DNA of 64,000 nucleotides from Peptococcaceae bacterium 1198_IL3148 (GCA_036763105.1 JBAIYS010000003.1:186001-250000); one strand, 5' to 3'; positions 18,742-28,329 are shown, counted from the stretch's first letter. The notes: generated by a model from the sequence alone, not told the origin. Numbers and translations: made by a program.

Positions 18742-21117
18742 ATGAAAATTCGTAGGTCTAACCAACAAACTGCTTTAAACCAAGCCAATGACATTTTTAA
18801 TGATATATTGTTGCCATCGAAGAAACGGACCCGGGGAACTGTTTATTTCTACCGACTAATTGGTTTTAACAATCAGTCCGAATTTCTCACCAAGGTGACA
18901 TTGTTACATCAACAGTTGTTGAAATATGGTGACCTTTACCTTTACTTTATTGACAGCCTACCACTACCTTTCAACAATATTCTGACTGATAAAATAAGCC
19001 AGGGTCTGACAGATTTAAATAGCACTGATCCCACTGTTATTTGCGATGTTTTAACCAAAGCTAGCTTATTACCTACAGTAAACTCGCAAATGACAGGCTC
19101 CCTAAAAACGATTCTCGATTTATATATCAAGAACGAACCCACCGTCAATATTAGCCAATTGAAAAACTTTGTTACTAAAATTTTGTTGTGGGCCCATCAG
19201 CATGTCCCGACTTTATACCGGCAAAGCAACGCCAATCACAACCCTAAAGTGTTGTATTATGGCGAAATTAAAAAACACTCGATTTACTTTTTAATTTTTT
19301 TGTCACAATTGGGCTGTGATGTGTTATACATCAATCCTTACAGTGATTCAGATTATCAAAATGTAGACCCTAACAATCAGTTTTCTCAGATTATAGAAGG
19401 CAGTATTAAAACCAAACTGGCCGAGCCACCCATTAAAGTAATGGCTAAATCATATGTCAGACCAATCACCACCGGCCCCTGCGTGGCAGTAAAGCTAAAA
19501 AAAGCCACGGATATTTGGCAAGATATTTTGTTGCCGCTACATAAAAGAAGCGGTTACCTGGGTAGCCCAACGCCAGTTCTGCCCATCTACTTTTATAGGC
19601 ACATTGGTCTTGCGGGGACAAGCAATGAATCAGTGGACCAGTTCTACAATACCATTTATCAACTGGATAGAACCTTAACCAATGGAAATTACGGCTATAT
19701 CCGGTTGACAGATTTTGTGCCGATGCCCAGCAATAGCGACATTGCCCACTACAAAACCAAGTTGCATTGGAATGGCGATCAAAATTCTTTAATTAGTGGA
19801 GTGTTGTCAGCTAATATTTTACCGATCACCAACAGTAAATCTTTGAATAATACCATCAAAACAGCATTTCAGCAAACCATGGAATTGTTTATTGACATTG
19901 AACCCAACAGCAGTTCAACCAGGTTAGAGAATTTTGCTTTAAAACTAATTGGTTGGATAAATAATTATTTTTATGATTTATACATCGATTTTGATTTTAA
20001 AGATAGTCCTAAGGTTTTGTATTACGGGGACATTAAACTACACGAAATATGCTTTCTGATCTACCTGTCCAAAATCGGTTGCGACGTATTGTATATCAAC
20101 ACCGACTGCCAAAAGGATAATATCTTTAAAGAAATTGACCCGGCTGAGCAACATAGCAAGCTCATTACACAACCGTACAGTTTAGCGCTGGAACCATTTC
20201 CCGAAGTGGAGCGAGTTATACGCAAGGCTACGGTGGCCTACAGCGCCTCCCAAGAAATTCAACAGGTAATTTACAGTGCCGATGCCGGTTTATTTAAACC
20301 TTGGCAGTTTCAAAATTACCGCACTCAACCAATAACGTTGCGCACCACCTATGATGAGTTGAAAATTTTGTGGCCGGAGGAGGCTCGCATTCGGCCGGAG
20401 TTTAAAGTGGTTGACGACACAGTGTATGTACCCAACCTCTTTGCCAAAATTAGAGGTACTCATCAAGACTTAAATCTGTACTGGCAAGATTATCGATTGC
20501 TAATCAACAGCAAAAACACCCTTGTGGTCACCCAAGTGCCCTTTACTAAAGTGAATTACAAAAAACGAGATTTATATGCATCTGCATTTTTGTTCAATAA
20601 TGACGGCCTATTAAATAGAGAGAAGCTGATGCAAAGTGGTTTTTATCGCTTTAGTTATTTAAGAAGCTCATTGCAGCATCTCATTATTAGCAAAGTGGAG
20701 GAGCTTATTAAAGCCAACCCCTTCATTGATGGCACCGATAAGGAATTACCGTTAAAAATCCTGATGACGGTGATGACGATGGATGACAACATCTTACGGT
20801 TAATCGAAACCTTTGATTACCCCAAAGAAGTACCCAAATTGGTCATTTATGACAGCACCAAAGAGGTCTTTAGTGATGAAGACGCCATCATTATTGCCTT
20901 TTTAAATCTGGTGGGTATAGACATTGCCATCTTCACCCCCACCAATTACAACAACATTGAACTAAAGCTAAAGACAGAGCTACTGGATGAACATCAACTA
21001 CCATCATTGCAGTTGGATTTGCCCATCCCGGATTCAATGGACATGCCCAATGAATCAAGTAAAATCGGTAATTTATTTAACCAGATATCAACAAAAATAA
21101 GGAGGAAATTTCGTTGA
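18742..21117 (+). CDS. yceG: YceG-like protein of the Ter-associated module, with duplicated N-terminal domain
   Basis: About 791 residues. It resembles Bacillus YceG, a putative component of the Ter-linked biosynthetic module. Two copies of a domain of about 210-220 residues are visible: one near 15-225 (DIFNDILLPSKK, VLYYGEIKKHSIYFLIFLSQ, LGCDVLYINP) and one near 256-475 (DIWQDILLPLHK, VLYYGDIKLHEICFLIYLSK, IGCDVLYINT). A C-terminal region with TVYVPNLFAKIRGT follows. From memory YceG is nearer 540 residues, so one N-terminal copy looks extra. The ATG at 18742 is preferred to the TTG at 18739. Its stop overlaps the yceH start. Biochemical role unknown. Confidence 0.85.
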   Translation: MKIRRSNQQTALNQANDIFNDILLPSKKRTRGTVYFYRLIGFNNQSEFLTKVTLLHQQLLKYGDLYLYFIDSLPLPFNNILTDKISQGLTDLNSTDPTVICDVLTKASLLPTVNSQMTGSLKTILDLYIKNEPTVNISQLKNFVTKILLWAHQHVPTLYRQSNANHNPKVLYYGEIKKHSIYFLIFLSQLGCDVLYINPYSDSDYQNVDPNNQFSQIIEGSIKTKLAEPPIKVMAKSYVRPITTGPCVAVKLKKATDIWQDILLPLHKRSGYLGSPTPVLPIYFYRHIGLAGTSNESVDQFYNTIYQLDRTLTNGNYGYIRLTDFVPMPSNSDIAHYKTKLHWNGDQNSLISGVLSANILPITNSKSLNNTIKTAFQQTMELFIDIEPNSSSTRLENFALKLIGWINNYFYDLYIDFDFKDSPKVLYYGDIKLHEICFLIYLSKIGCDVLYINTDCQKDNIFKEIDPAEQHSKLITQPYSLALEPFPEVERVIRKATVAYSASQEIQQVIYSADAGLFKPWQFQNYRTQPITLRTTYDELKILWPEEARIRPEFKVVDDTVYVPNLFAKIRGTHQDLNLYWQDYRLLINSKNTLVVTQVPFTKVNYKKRDLYASAFLFNNDGLLNREKLMQSGFYRFSYLRSSLQHLIISKVEELIKANPFIDGTDKELPLKILMTVMTMDDNILRLIETFDYPKEVPKLVIYDSTKEVFSDEDAIIIAFLNLVGIDIAIFTPTNYNNIELKLKTELLDEHQLPSLQLDLPIPDSMDMPNESSKIGNLFNQISTKIRRKFR

Positions 21118-22223
21118 AAATTAACAGAACAGACAGGCAACTGGAGCAAGCGGTGGAGGTAGTGCCATTTGATTTAGAAAAGCAAAAACAAGAAGTGGCG
21201 GTAAAGGTACAAAATTCACCAGCCATAGACAATATTTTGGCACAAATTGATTTGGATAATCCCAACACCATTATGACCTATGGTGCCGGCATCACCGAGG
21301 AAATCGCCAAATTTGCCGATCAAATTTTGCACAGCATGGAAATGGTCAAGGTGGAAGATTCCGGCAACATGCTGGCCCAGCTTAATGCCATTATGGACAA
21401 GTTCGACATCAAAGACTTTGAAGAAAAAAAGCAGAGTTTTTTCGGCAAGTTGTTTAACAAAGCCAAAGATTCCATCGAAGCGTTGTTTAAAAAGTATCAC
21501 ACCATGGGTGATGAGGTGGATAAAATCTATGTCACCCTTAAACAGTATGAAAGTGAAATCAACAAAGCCAATGCAGATTTGGAAGGGATGTTTATGAAAA
21601 ATCTGGAGTACTATGAGCAATTGGAACAGTACATTTATGCAGGTGAATTGGCCATTAACGAAGTGCGCAACAACATTCTGCCCCAAATGCAACAGCAAGC
21701 CGCCACCAGTGGTAATCAATTGGATCAGGTGCAGGCCAACAACGTGGCCAGAATGCTGGAAATGATGGAGCAACGGGTGCATGACCTGAAGCTGGCCGAA
21801 AACATCGCCATCCAAACCATGCCCAGCATTAAGTCTATTCAAAACGGCAACTACAACTTAATACGCAAAATCAACTCGGCCTTTATTATTACGTTACCAA
21901 TATTTAAGCAGTGTTTAATTCAATCCATCATGCTCAAACGTCAGGCAGTCCAAGCCAAGGCCATGCAAGCATTGGATGAAAAGACCAACGAGTTGTTATT
22001 AAGAAACGCCCAAAACACCGCTTTACAATCCAAAATGACCGCCCAACTGGCCTCGGGCAGCTTTGTTAGCATCGAAACGCTACAAAAGTCCTGGGAAACC
22101 ATTGTCAAAGGCATTGAAGAAACCAAGCAAATCCAAGATGATATGCGCCAGAAGAGGGTTGCCGACAGCCAAAAATTGTTGGCCTTTAAGGAAGAGTTCC
22201 AAAACAAAAAAATGCTAAAATAA
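21114..22223 (+). CDS. yceH: YceH/TelA toxic anion resistance family protein
   Basis: 369 residues, almost all alpha-helical and coiled-coil, starting at TTG after GGAGGAAATTTCG and overlapping yceG by four bases (TTGA). TelA/KlaA family blocks are visible: NPNTIMTYGAGITEEIAKFAD, split here as NPNTIMTYGAG and ITEEIAKFAD; LNAIMDKFD; LEQYIYAGELAI; SFVSIETLQKSW. TelA was linked to tellurite resistance; in Bacilli yceG-yceH lie beside terD/terC genes, as here. The protein probably acts at the membrane or as a scaffold; the mechanism is not known. Confidence 0.93.
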   Translation: MKINRTDRQLEQAVEVVPFDLEKQKQEVAVKVQNSPAIDNILAQIDLDNPNTIMTYGAGITEEIAKFADQILHSMEMVKVEDSGNMLAQLNAIMDKFDIKDFEEKKQSFFGKLFNKAKDSIEALFKKYHTMGDEVDKIYVTLKQYESEINKANADLEGMFMKNLEYYEQLEQYIYAGELAINEVRNNILPQMQQQAATSGNQLDQVQANNVARMLEMMEQRVHDLKLAENIAIQTMPSIKSIQNGNYNLIRKINSAFIITLPIFKQCLIQSIMLKRQAVQAKAMQALDEKTNELLLRNAQNTALQSKMTAQLASGSFVSIETLQKSWETIVKGIEETKQIQDDMRQKRVADSQKLLAFKEEFQNKKMLK

Positions 22224-22245
22224 AGGGGGCTATACGCCCCCTTTA
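22222..22245. terminator. Bidirectional terminator after yceH
   Basis: AAAGGGGGC/GCCCCCTTT perfect stem with a five-base loop, directly at the yceH stop. Confidence 0.85.
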
Positions 22246-22261
22246 GTAATTATACATTAGG

Positions 22262-22336
22262 AATTATGAATTTTAAATGGAGTGGTTAAGTTCATTGCGC
22301 CCCTCAATCATAATTTAACATTCAAAATTCATAATT
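22262..22336. repeat. 75-base element with 18-base inverted ends
   Basis: The left end AATTATGAATTTTAAATG and right end CATTCAAAATTCATAATT are inverted repeats with one mismatch (18 bases). They surround a 39-base core between two convergent genes. It could be a small non-autonomous element or just a second terminator hairpin. Confidence 0.5.
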
Positions 22337-22345
22337 GCTCTTTCT

Positions 22346-23032
22346 TTATCCGTTGTTCTTAACGGGAATAAACTTTCTGATCCAACTGCCGAAGCCTTTG
22401 GGGTTACGGGTTTGAATGATTACCGGGCCGGGGCCGCGGAATCTACAGACGATACCTTCACCGCTGGTGAAGGAAGATACCCAGCCTTTGGAAGCTTTAT
22501 CGATGCTGTATTGCATATAATCAGGCCAGGCCACCAGGTGGTTGTTGTCCACCACTATTTCTTCGCCCGGTTGCAGATCGAAAACATGAATACCCCCGTA
22601 TGTATTGACAAATACCACCCCTTTGCCACTTACCTTAACCACGAAGAATCCTTCTCCTGAAAGGAAACCTTGGGCTAAATTCTGGGCTTGGGTAGACACA
22701 TTTAACCCACTATCACCGGCTAAAAAACCGTCCTTTTGCACCATCAGGTTGTAAGAGCCGTCTAACTCCACGTCAATAATGTCCCCCGGTATTGGTGGTG
22801 ACAGGTACACTTTGCCCGGGCCGCGATTGGCGGTGAGGGTTTGCAAGAAAAAATTTTCCCCCGCCAACATGCGGCTAATACCACCGAAAATACCACCATC
22901 CATTTTCCCTTCCACATCTATAGTGGAGGACATCGAAACCATGGCATCGGCTTCTGCCTTGATGGTCTCCCCCTGTTGCAGTTCCACTTCCAACATGGCA
23001 TAGGCCCCAGGATATAATATTCTATGTTTCAT
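22346..23032 (-). CDS. TIGR00266/AIM24 family protein
   Basis: 228 residues from the ATG at 23032, chosen because AAGGGGGGAGAG precedes it. It is rich in beta-strand and Gly, with VYLSPPIPGDIIDVELDG, SGEGFFVVKVSGKGVVFV and ARGSIHVFD-like segments typical of the TIGR00266 (AIM24) beta-solenoid/double-psi fold. Family members are often encoded in Ter operons. The exact function is unknown. It is the last gene of the leftward Ter operon, 20 bases after the HAD gene. Confidence 0.88.
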   Translation of the reverse strand: MKHRILYPGAYAMLEVELQQGETIKAEADAMVSMSSTIDVEGKMDGGIFGGISRMLAGENFFLQTLTANRGPGKVYLSPPIPGDIIDVELDGSYNLMVQKDGFLAGDSGLNVSTQAQNLAQGFLSGEGFFVVKVSGKGVVFVNTYGGIHVFDLQPGEEIVVDNNHLVAWPDYMQYSIDKASKGWVSSFTSGEGIVCRFRGPGPVIIQTRNPKGFGSWIRKFIPVKNNG

Positions 23033-23052
23033 GTTCTCTCCCCCCTTTAGTT

Positions 23053-23862
23053 TCAACTTTCAAAGCAAAGAGTGCTTTGGTCAGCACTCCATCTTAACAC
23101 TGTTTCCAACACCTCTTCCCCGGCTTTAAGTCCCTCGCTGCGGGTAAAATTAATTTTTTCCCCTTTAAACTGCTGCTGATAACATTGGAACACCTCACCA
23201 TGCCTGGGGCAAAGGTGATGCGGCGTAGCGGTCAGCAGAGGCAAGTCTAGCAGCGAATCCCCTGCCGTGTAAACTTCGGTTTCCCCGGTGATGGCCATAA
23301 TCTTTGCTATCGGTGCCCATTTGTTAATCACCTTAGGCACCAAGTATAACTTGTGACCCTGGAGCGAAATCTCCCAATTTTGGGTCGCCGCCCAACTGGT
23401 AAACTGGGCTAACTCTGGCTCCGGCAGCGCCGGCCGGTCCACTAGACAATAATAAAACAGCCCCTCTGCCTCTTTCATTTTTATTACCCAGGCATCCGAA
23501 ACAATGCGATTAAACTCCTTTATTATATCTGCACTGGGTGCGCAATCCCTTAATTTCAGTAGAATTTCTTGATGATATGATTGATCTAGCTGGCCATCAA
23601 TCAGCAGGTTGCCACCGTTTGATGTGACGGCATATTTAGGTTGTAGATCGGTAACAAAGGTTACCCGCCGGTACTGCTCCACCGTCCTGGTGGTGCAGGG
23701 AACAAAAATCAGTCGGTCAGCAATAATTTGCAACAGTGCCGCCGCCCGCTCGGTCATATAGGACGCATAATCTCCAACTTCCACCCGGTAATGGCGGCCA
23801 CCATCTGCAATAAACCTACTGGAGTAAATTAAAGTGCGATCTAAGTCGCTGGCAAAAATCAT
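23053..23862 (-). CDS. HAD-superfamily phosphatase of the Ter module
   Basis: 269 residues. The first HAD motif DLDRTL is at residues 5-10, motif II region VPCTTRTVEQYRRV follows, and the acidic motif TAGDSLLDLPLL lies near residue 210. It is a Cof-like hydrolase expected to remove phosphate from a small molecule. It starts in a TAATG overlap with the StiP-type gene. In comparative analyses of Ter systems a HAD phosphatase of this kind is a standard member of the biosynthetic module, together with the PRTases and aldolase found upstream here. Confidence 0.9.
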   Translation of the reverse strand: MIFASDLDRTLIYSSRFIADGGRHYRVEVGDYASYMTERAAALLQIIADRLIFVPCTTRTVEQYRRVTFVTDLQPKYAVTSNGGNLLIDGQLDQSYHQEILLKLRDCAPSADIIKEFNRIVSDAWVIKMKEAEGLFYYCLVDRPALPEPELAQFTSWAATQNWEISLQGHKLYLVPKVINKWAPIAKIMAITGETEVYTAGDSLLDLPLLTATPHHLCPRHGEVFQCYQQQFKGEKINFTRSEGLKAGEEVLETVLRWSADQSTLCFES

Positions 23863-24959
23863 TATTTCTTCTCCATTGGTTTAATTAGTCCACAGCAACA
23901 ATAGGCTAGGTTGGGGTACTCAACCACCGGCACCCCTCGCTCATTGGCCAGCAACATGATGTGCTCCAGGTGAGGGTGAGATTGGTCCCGCACCAACACC
24001 TGCCATGGCACCCGACGCAACAATACCCTGGTGGTTTCCCCCACCCCCGGTTTAATTAAATTTATGTTTTTGATACCAAATTCCTGCTGAATATTTTCGA
24101 TATTTTTTAACCCCAACCAACTGGGGTTGTGGTCAATAAAGGCAGAGATATCAGTGGTGGTGGCGGTAAAGTGCTCAGTGATACTGTCTACATAAAAATT
24201 AGAAAGATCATCGGCTTGCAGGTTTTGATAGTATTTGGCACCATGAAAATCTAAAGGGCCAATCAAGTCCGGGCGCAACACTGTGCGGGACATCAAGCCA
24301 CTGACAGTGGAATTTAAACAGGCACTGGGAATTAAAAAATCCTCTCTAGTTCCAAAAATATTGGCACAATATCCAGGGTCGGCCAACACTGCCAGCTCAC
24401 TGTTTATTTTAATGCTGTACTTTTTCTCAAATTGATTGAGAGATTTGATCAACTCTTTGGTAATGGCACCTTTACCTGTCCATCCATCAACAAATTGTAT
24501 GCTAACATGGCTGTGGTGTTGCAATATGTAAAACAAAGCGTTCTCATCAATTCCCCGATCCCTAATAATGGATATACTGTAGTGGGGTATATCAATCCCA
24601 AAGTATTGTTTAAAATAACGCTTTATTAGCACTCCAATGGGGGTGCCGGCCCTAGCCAACGAAACCAGCACTACGTTGTCACCGTGTAATTGATAAATGG
24701 CTGACGCCACAATACCAACAGCCTTAGCAATATCAGTGGCACTTTTCTGTAAAGACTGATAAAACAAATTTATATATTGGACAGAGGGACGATATTCAAT
24801 GGGCAACATTTCCGAATAGTGTTTGTCGGCCTGCATTGCCCGTTCCCGCTCTTCGTTGCTCTGTTCCACCACCAATTGGCCGATATCCTTTAGCAAAAAT
24901 ATAACGTCCTCCGGCGAATAACTACCCAGTGGCTCTGGCGCTGGTATTTCTGCTCGCAA
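23862..24959 (-). CDS. StiP-type protein: PRTase_1 domain plus PELOTA-like C-terminus
   Basis: 365 residues from TTG after GGAGGTG. The N-terminal two thirds fit the phosphoribosyltransferase-like family databases list as cysteine protease StiP: VVLVSLARAGTPIGVLIKR, HYSISIIRDRGID and IQFVDGWTGKGAI, where the last resembles a PRPP-binding loop. The last 80 residues (GVGETTRVLLRRVPWQVLV and ERGVPVVEYPN) match the PELOTA-like RNA-binding domain. The protease label is doubtful from sequence; a PRTase role in a nucleotide-like pathway fits the neighbours better. A 60-base palindromic repeat separates it from the gene upstream. Confidence 0.88.
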   Translation of the reverse strand: MRAEIPAPEPLGSYSPEDVIFLLKDIGQLVVEQSNEERERAMQADKHYSEMLPIEYRPSVQYINLFYQSLQKSATDIAKAVGIVASAIYQLHGDNVVLVSLARAGTPIGVLIKRYFKQYFGIDIPHYSISIIRDRGIDENALFYILQHHSHVSIQFVDGWTGKGAITKELIKSLNQFEKKYSIKINSELAVLADPGYCANIFGTREDFLIPSACLNSTVSGLMSRTVLRPDLIGPLDFHGAKYYQNLQADDLSNFYVDSITEHFTATTTDISAFIDHNPSWLGLKNIENIQQEFGIKNINLIKPGVGETTRVLLRRVPWQVLVRDQSHPHLEHIMLLANERGVPVVEYPNLAYCCCGLIKPMEKK

Positions 24960-24995
24960 AAACTACACCTCCGTTTAAATTCTTACTGAAAACAG

Positions 24996-25055
24996 AGATT
25001 CTTCACAACCCCAGAATGACGGCTGACACCACATTCCCAGCGTTGTGAAGAATCT
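24996..25055. repeat. Palindromic intergenic repeat, copy A
   Basis: Ends AGATTCTTCACAAC and GTTGTGAAGAATCT are perfect 14-base inverted repeats, with CAGAATGAC inside. A related element is at 50152-50217. It lies inside the Ter operon between two genes, so the transcript would fold into a long hairpin there. Confidence 0.75.
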
Positions 25056-26384
25056 TTAAGTCATCCAGACAAATACAACATGTTTGATGCCCAATTGTTG
25101 AAAACCAATCAATAGCGGTTCTACCTGTCGGGGTAGCACTGGCCTTTCCCAAAAAACAAACACTTCATCATAGCGGTTAGGAGGAATATTATAGACAAAG
25201 TTGGATACAGCGTTGTGGGGATCTTTAAAGGTAAGGGCGTGTTTTACCCCGTAGTTATCTTTATTAATCGGGTGCACCGGACTTCTGGTGGTAGACTGCA
25301 CCACCACCCCTTTGCCCATGGCTTCAGCAATCATAAAAGGAATATGCATAAACTCACCGGTGCCTAAGCACAGGGTTTGTTGCCCATGGCGCAGTTTAGT
25401 TAACCTCTTTCCCAACTTGTCGGTAATCTCTTTTAATAACTGATTATCCTGTTGATCAATACCAAAACGGCCGGTGTATTTGAAGTAATTAACCACTTCG
25501 TTTTCCGCTGTGGTTACCACCGTGGGCAACGCTGGTGGCACAAAGATTTCTGTTGCTTGCTTTAGTTTGGGCAACGGTTGAGGGCTTTCGTGAATCACCG
25601 GTGAGGTGCCGTTATCGGCAAAGGTGCCGGCAATTAAAGACAACACACTAATTTTGACGCCCAACTCCGCTGCCACCGCCTGGTACCTTTGTTTAGCGGC
25701 TGACGAACGCCAATCTAAAAGAGATAAAATAACATAATGTTGCTGGGGGTACTTTTTATGAATCGAACGGATGATATTTAAGCACAGGTTACCAGTGCTA
25801 ATTTCATCATCTATTAGCACCAGATAATCGTTATGTTGCAAAAGTGCCGGATTGTTAACCAGCAACTTTTGGTCCGGCGCATGACAGTGATCTTCGGTAA
25901 AATAAATGGTATCATGTGCACCGCAAAGGGGTTCTCTGGTGGTATGTAAATATTCTACATCACCGGCAAAGCAATCGAACACGGCATGCCCTAAACCGGT
26001 GGCGGTTTCGGCAAAACCGATAAATAGTGCTTTACCCTGCATTTTATAGGCTGAGCTCGGCATTACGCCCACTGCGTGACCACTTAATGCCGCCACCATC
26101 TCACTAACTGATTGTTGATTAATGGGCAATGCCAGCAGTTCGGCCAAACGCGTAGCCAAAAGCCTACCGGCAAGACGCGGCGTGCCCGGTAATACCGGAA
26201 TGTGCTTACCAATCAGTTTACTGACAAACAAATAGCTGCGCTTAGGATTGTTTCTGGCAGCCATGGCAAACACATCATCAATGGGAATATGAAAGGGGTT
26301 AGCGGTTATTTCCACCTCAACCGATAAGTTAGCCAATATGTTGTAGTTTCTTCGCTCCGGCATAGATAATGCTTGCGTGGTCAT
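25056..26384 (-). CDS. Phosphoribosyltransferase with C-terminal TRSP domain
   Basis: 442 residues. The PRTase half shows ALFIGFAETATGLGHAVFD and the PRPP-loop-like YLVLIDDEISTGN (about residues 190-202). The C-terminal half carries STTRSPVHPI, the motif that gave the TRSP domain its name, followed by KDNYGVKHALTF. The PRTase_2-TRSP pair is diagnostic for the Ter-linked biosynthetic module, proposed to make a nucleoside-like compound. The ATG at 26384 overlaps the aldolase gene by 56 bases and has no clear ribosome site; a later start at MPERRNYN is possible. Confidence 0.9.
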   Translation of the reverse strand: MTTQALSMPERRNYNILANLSVEVEITANPFHIPIDDVFAMAARNNPKRSYLFVSKLIGKHIPVLPGTPRLAGRLLATRLAELLALPINQQSVSEMVAALSGHAVGVMPSSAYKMQGKALFIGFAETATGLGHAVFDCFAGDVEYLHTTREPLCGAHDTIYFTEDHCHAPDQKLLVNNPALLQHNDYLVLIDDEISTGNLCLNIIRSIHKKYPQQHYVILSLLDWRSSAAKQRYQAVAAELGVKISVLSLIAGTFADNGTSPVIHESPQPLPKLKQATEIFVPPALPTVVTTAENEVVNYFKYTGRFGIDQQDNQLLKEITDKLGKRLTKLRHGQQTLCLGTGEFMHIPFMIAEAMGKGVVVQSTTRSPVHPINKDNYGVKHALTFKDPHNAVSNFVYNIPPNRYDEVFVFWERPVLPRQVEPLLIGFQQLGIKHVVFVWMT

Positions 26385-27516
26385 GTCGTTCGTTAATCAC
26401 TCCATAAATTTTAGCTAATTTCATGATTTTGTTGGCCCAATTGGTATGGGGCTTAGCCTCGTTCATTTTATTTTGGTAAATGCTTTTAGATACGCCGCCT
26501 TTTTCATGATCCAAAATATCCATCGCATCCAAATATTCTTCCATGGTGACGGCATAAAGTGCCTGTACCGGTACCAGATGGCTGGGATGGATAATGGTTT
26601 TACCCACAATACCGTTGGCTTTGTCCAACAGCACCTCCTTGATTAAACCATCCACATATTTGGAAACCAGTTGCCGACGGACATTTAAACCGGCATCACC
26701 ATATTGTTCCAAGAACGGGGTTTTTCGCAACTGGGGCTTCAGCACCCTTTCTTTGGTGCCAAAATACTCCCACACCGGTCCTGATATCACATAACCGCCT
26801 TGGGGACGGCCAAAGATGTTCAGCAAATCGGCGATAAAGTCTCTAATGACCGCAATATCGTAAATGGTAAATTCATAGCTTCTTCTGATGCCAAATAACC
26901 CTGAAAGATCGGTGGCCCCCATGCGGACATTGAGCACCAAATCGGCGTAACTATCTAACACCGCTTTAATTTTTAACATTTCAGCCACCCGGGTTGGCTG
27001 TTCGATTACCCGGGGAGTTTCCAAAATGGGCATACCGTAAAGGGGTTTTGCTAAGCTGTGATTGACCCTTTGCAGTTCAGCAAAATATTGCCAATCTGCT
27101 TCGGGATCAAACTTAGGAAAAACAAAACCGGTTAACACCGACAAAGCCGAGCCCAAATTAACAATTAACCGCTTCATTTGCTCCAGGTTTCTCACCCGGA
27201 TAAAGATAAAGGGGAGATTTCTGCCGTTTTCCCGTTGCTTTAATAGCTCCTTTAACTGTACTTGCAAATTGCCTTCGGCAGCGGCAACCATATCGTCACC
27301 CACCGCATCCTCAAGGCATAACACAGTGGATACCAGGCCGGGCATGTCATCCCTTACCAGCTTTTGGGCCACTTTGGGGGAATTTGCCGGAATATACAGC
27401 GTGGCCCCTAGGGCAAGGGCCAACGTCTGTTTATCCATATTCTCTGTTAAATCAGCCGGGGGCAAAGCAAATATCGCTTCCTTTTCCCGCTGATCAAGGT
27501 AACTAAAGTACTGCAT
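26329..27516 (-). CDS. HpcH/HpaI aldolase/citrate-lyase-like protein
   Basis: 395 residues with a TIM-barrel of the citrate lyase beta (CitE)/HpcH type: GATLYIPANSPKVA, the acidic metal-binding CLEDAVGDDM, LPFIFIRVRNLEQM, VFPKFDPEADW and GKTIIHPSHLVPV. Such enzymes make or cleave C-C bonds next to a carboxylate or CoA thioester. It starts in a TAATG overlap with terC. In the Ter biosynthetic module it presumably supplies or modifies the carbon skeleton; the substrate is unknown. Confidence 0.92.
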   Translation of the reverse strand: MQYFSYLDQREKEAIFALPPADLTENMDKQTLALALGATLYIPANSPKVAQKLVRDDMPGLVSTVLCLEDAVGDDMVAAAEGNLQVQLKELLKQRENGRNLPFIFIRVRNLEQMKRLIVNLGSALSVLTGFVFPKFDPEADWQYFAELQRVNHSLAKPLYGMPILETPRVIEQPTRVAEMLKIKAVLDSYADLVLNVRMGATDLSGLFGIRRSYEFTIYDIAVIRDFIADLLNIFGRPQGGYVISGPVWEYFGTKERVLKPQLRKTPFLEQYGDAGLNVRRQLVSKYVDGLIKEVLLDKANGIVGKTIIHPSHLVPVQALYAVTMEEYLDAMDILDHEKGGVSKSIYQNKMNEAKPHTNWANKIMKLAKIYGVINERHDHASIIYAGAKKLQHIG

Positions 27517-28271
27517 TATTTCACATGCCCCTGATCTGTTGGTTTAGCATCCGCTGATTTAGCAGAGCCTTTGAACTTTTCAAATAAAAATCCCCCAACA
27601 AAAATCGTCGCCATAATGGTCAGTGTCATCACCTCGGTGATGTGAATGCCAAAGGCAGAAGCCATCATTTTACCACCGATAAAGGCAATTAACACATAGG
27701 CTGTGGCTTCTAGATGCGGGTATTTGTCCAACAGATTAATAAATACCTGAGCCACCAAACGCATCATTAAAATTCCCAATAAGCCCCCAATAAACAGCAC
27801 CCAAATTTGACCACTGACACCAAAGGCTGCCAGCACACTGTCGATACTAAAGGCAATGTCCAACATCTCCACCGTTAATACCGTGCGCCAAAAACCACCG
27901 TGAACTTCCTTGACCTCTTCATCACCGTTATCCCGTTTAAAGAAATACTTACCAGCTAACCATAACAAGTAGAGTGCGCCTAGAATTTTAACAAAGGCAA
28001 ATTTCACCAGATAAACGCCAATACCAATGGCTAGAAACCGGAACAGGTAAGCACCCCAAATACCATATACTAACGCTTTCTTCCTTTGCTCCGGTGGCAG
28101 GTGTCTTACGGCCACCGCCAACACCATGGCATTATCTGCACTTAAAATACCTTCTAACAGAACTAAAGAAGCAATGATTCCCCAAGAGGCTGGATTGACG
28201 AGAACTGCATGCAGCGCTTCCCACGAAAAAAATTGTGCATAACTTTGTGCTATACCAGCGAATAGATCCAT
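27516..28271 (-). CDS. terC: TerC-family integral membrane protein
   Basis: 251 residues, about seven membrane helices, with the conserved acidic residues of TerC: LLEGILSADNAMVLAVAVRH and EMLDIAFSIDSVLAAFGVS. TerC/YceF/Alx proteins are linked to tellurite resistance and to manganese export, loading metalloproteins at the translocon. A GGAGGAATT site precedes the ATG. It follows three terD genes and overlaps the aldolase gene, so metal handling and the biosynthetic enzymes are co-transcribed. Confidence 0.95.
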   Translation of the reverse strand: MDLFAGIAQSYAQFFSWEALHAVLVNPASWGIIASLVLLEGILSADNAMVLAVAVRHLPPEQRKKALVYGIWGAYLFRFLAIGIGVYLVKFAFVKILGALYLLWLAGKYFFKRDNGDEEVKEVHGGFWRTVLTVEMLDIAFSIDSVLAAFGVSGQIWVLFIGGLLGILMMRLVAQVFINLLDKYPHLEATAYVLIAFIGGKMMASAFGIHITEVMTLTIMATIFVGGFLFEKFKGSAKSADAKPTDQGHVK

Positions 28272-28293
28272 TAATTAAATTCCTCCATTTTAG

Positions 28294-28318
28294 AAGGGGT
28301 GCTGTTGGAGCACCCCTT
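28294..28318 (-). terminator. Attenuator-like hairpin between terD (28330) and terC
   Basis: AAGGGGTGCT/AGCACCCCTT forms a perfect ten-base stem with a five-base loop, 11 bases after the terD stop and before the terC ribosome site. Since terC and the enzymes follow in the same direction, it probably lowers their expression relative to terD. Confidence 0.7.
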
Positions 28319-28329
28319 TAAGCGTTTTA

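Noticed and set aside
21216-21842. Long minus-strand frame of 208 codons opposite yceH
   Set aside because: His/Phe/Leu-rich antisense shadow of a helical gene with matching family blocks on the other strand.
18742-22223. yceG-yceH as a new anti-phage system
   Set aside because: Both belong to known Ter-associated families; a defence role has been suggested for Ter systems in general but nothing here shows it.
27062-27493. Plus-strand frame of 143 codons inside the aldolase gene
   Set aside because: Antisense shadow with Ser/Cys-rich composition.
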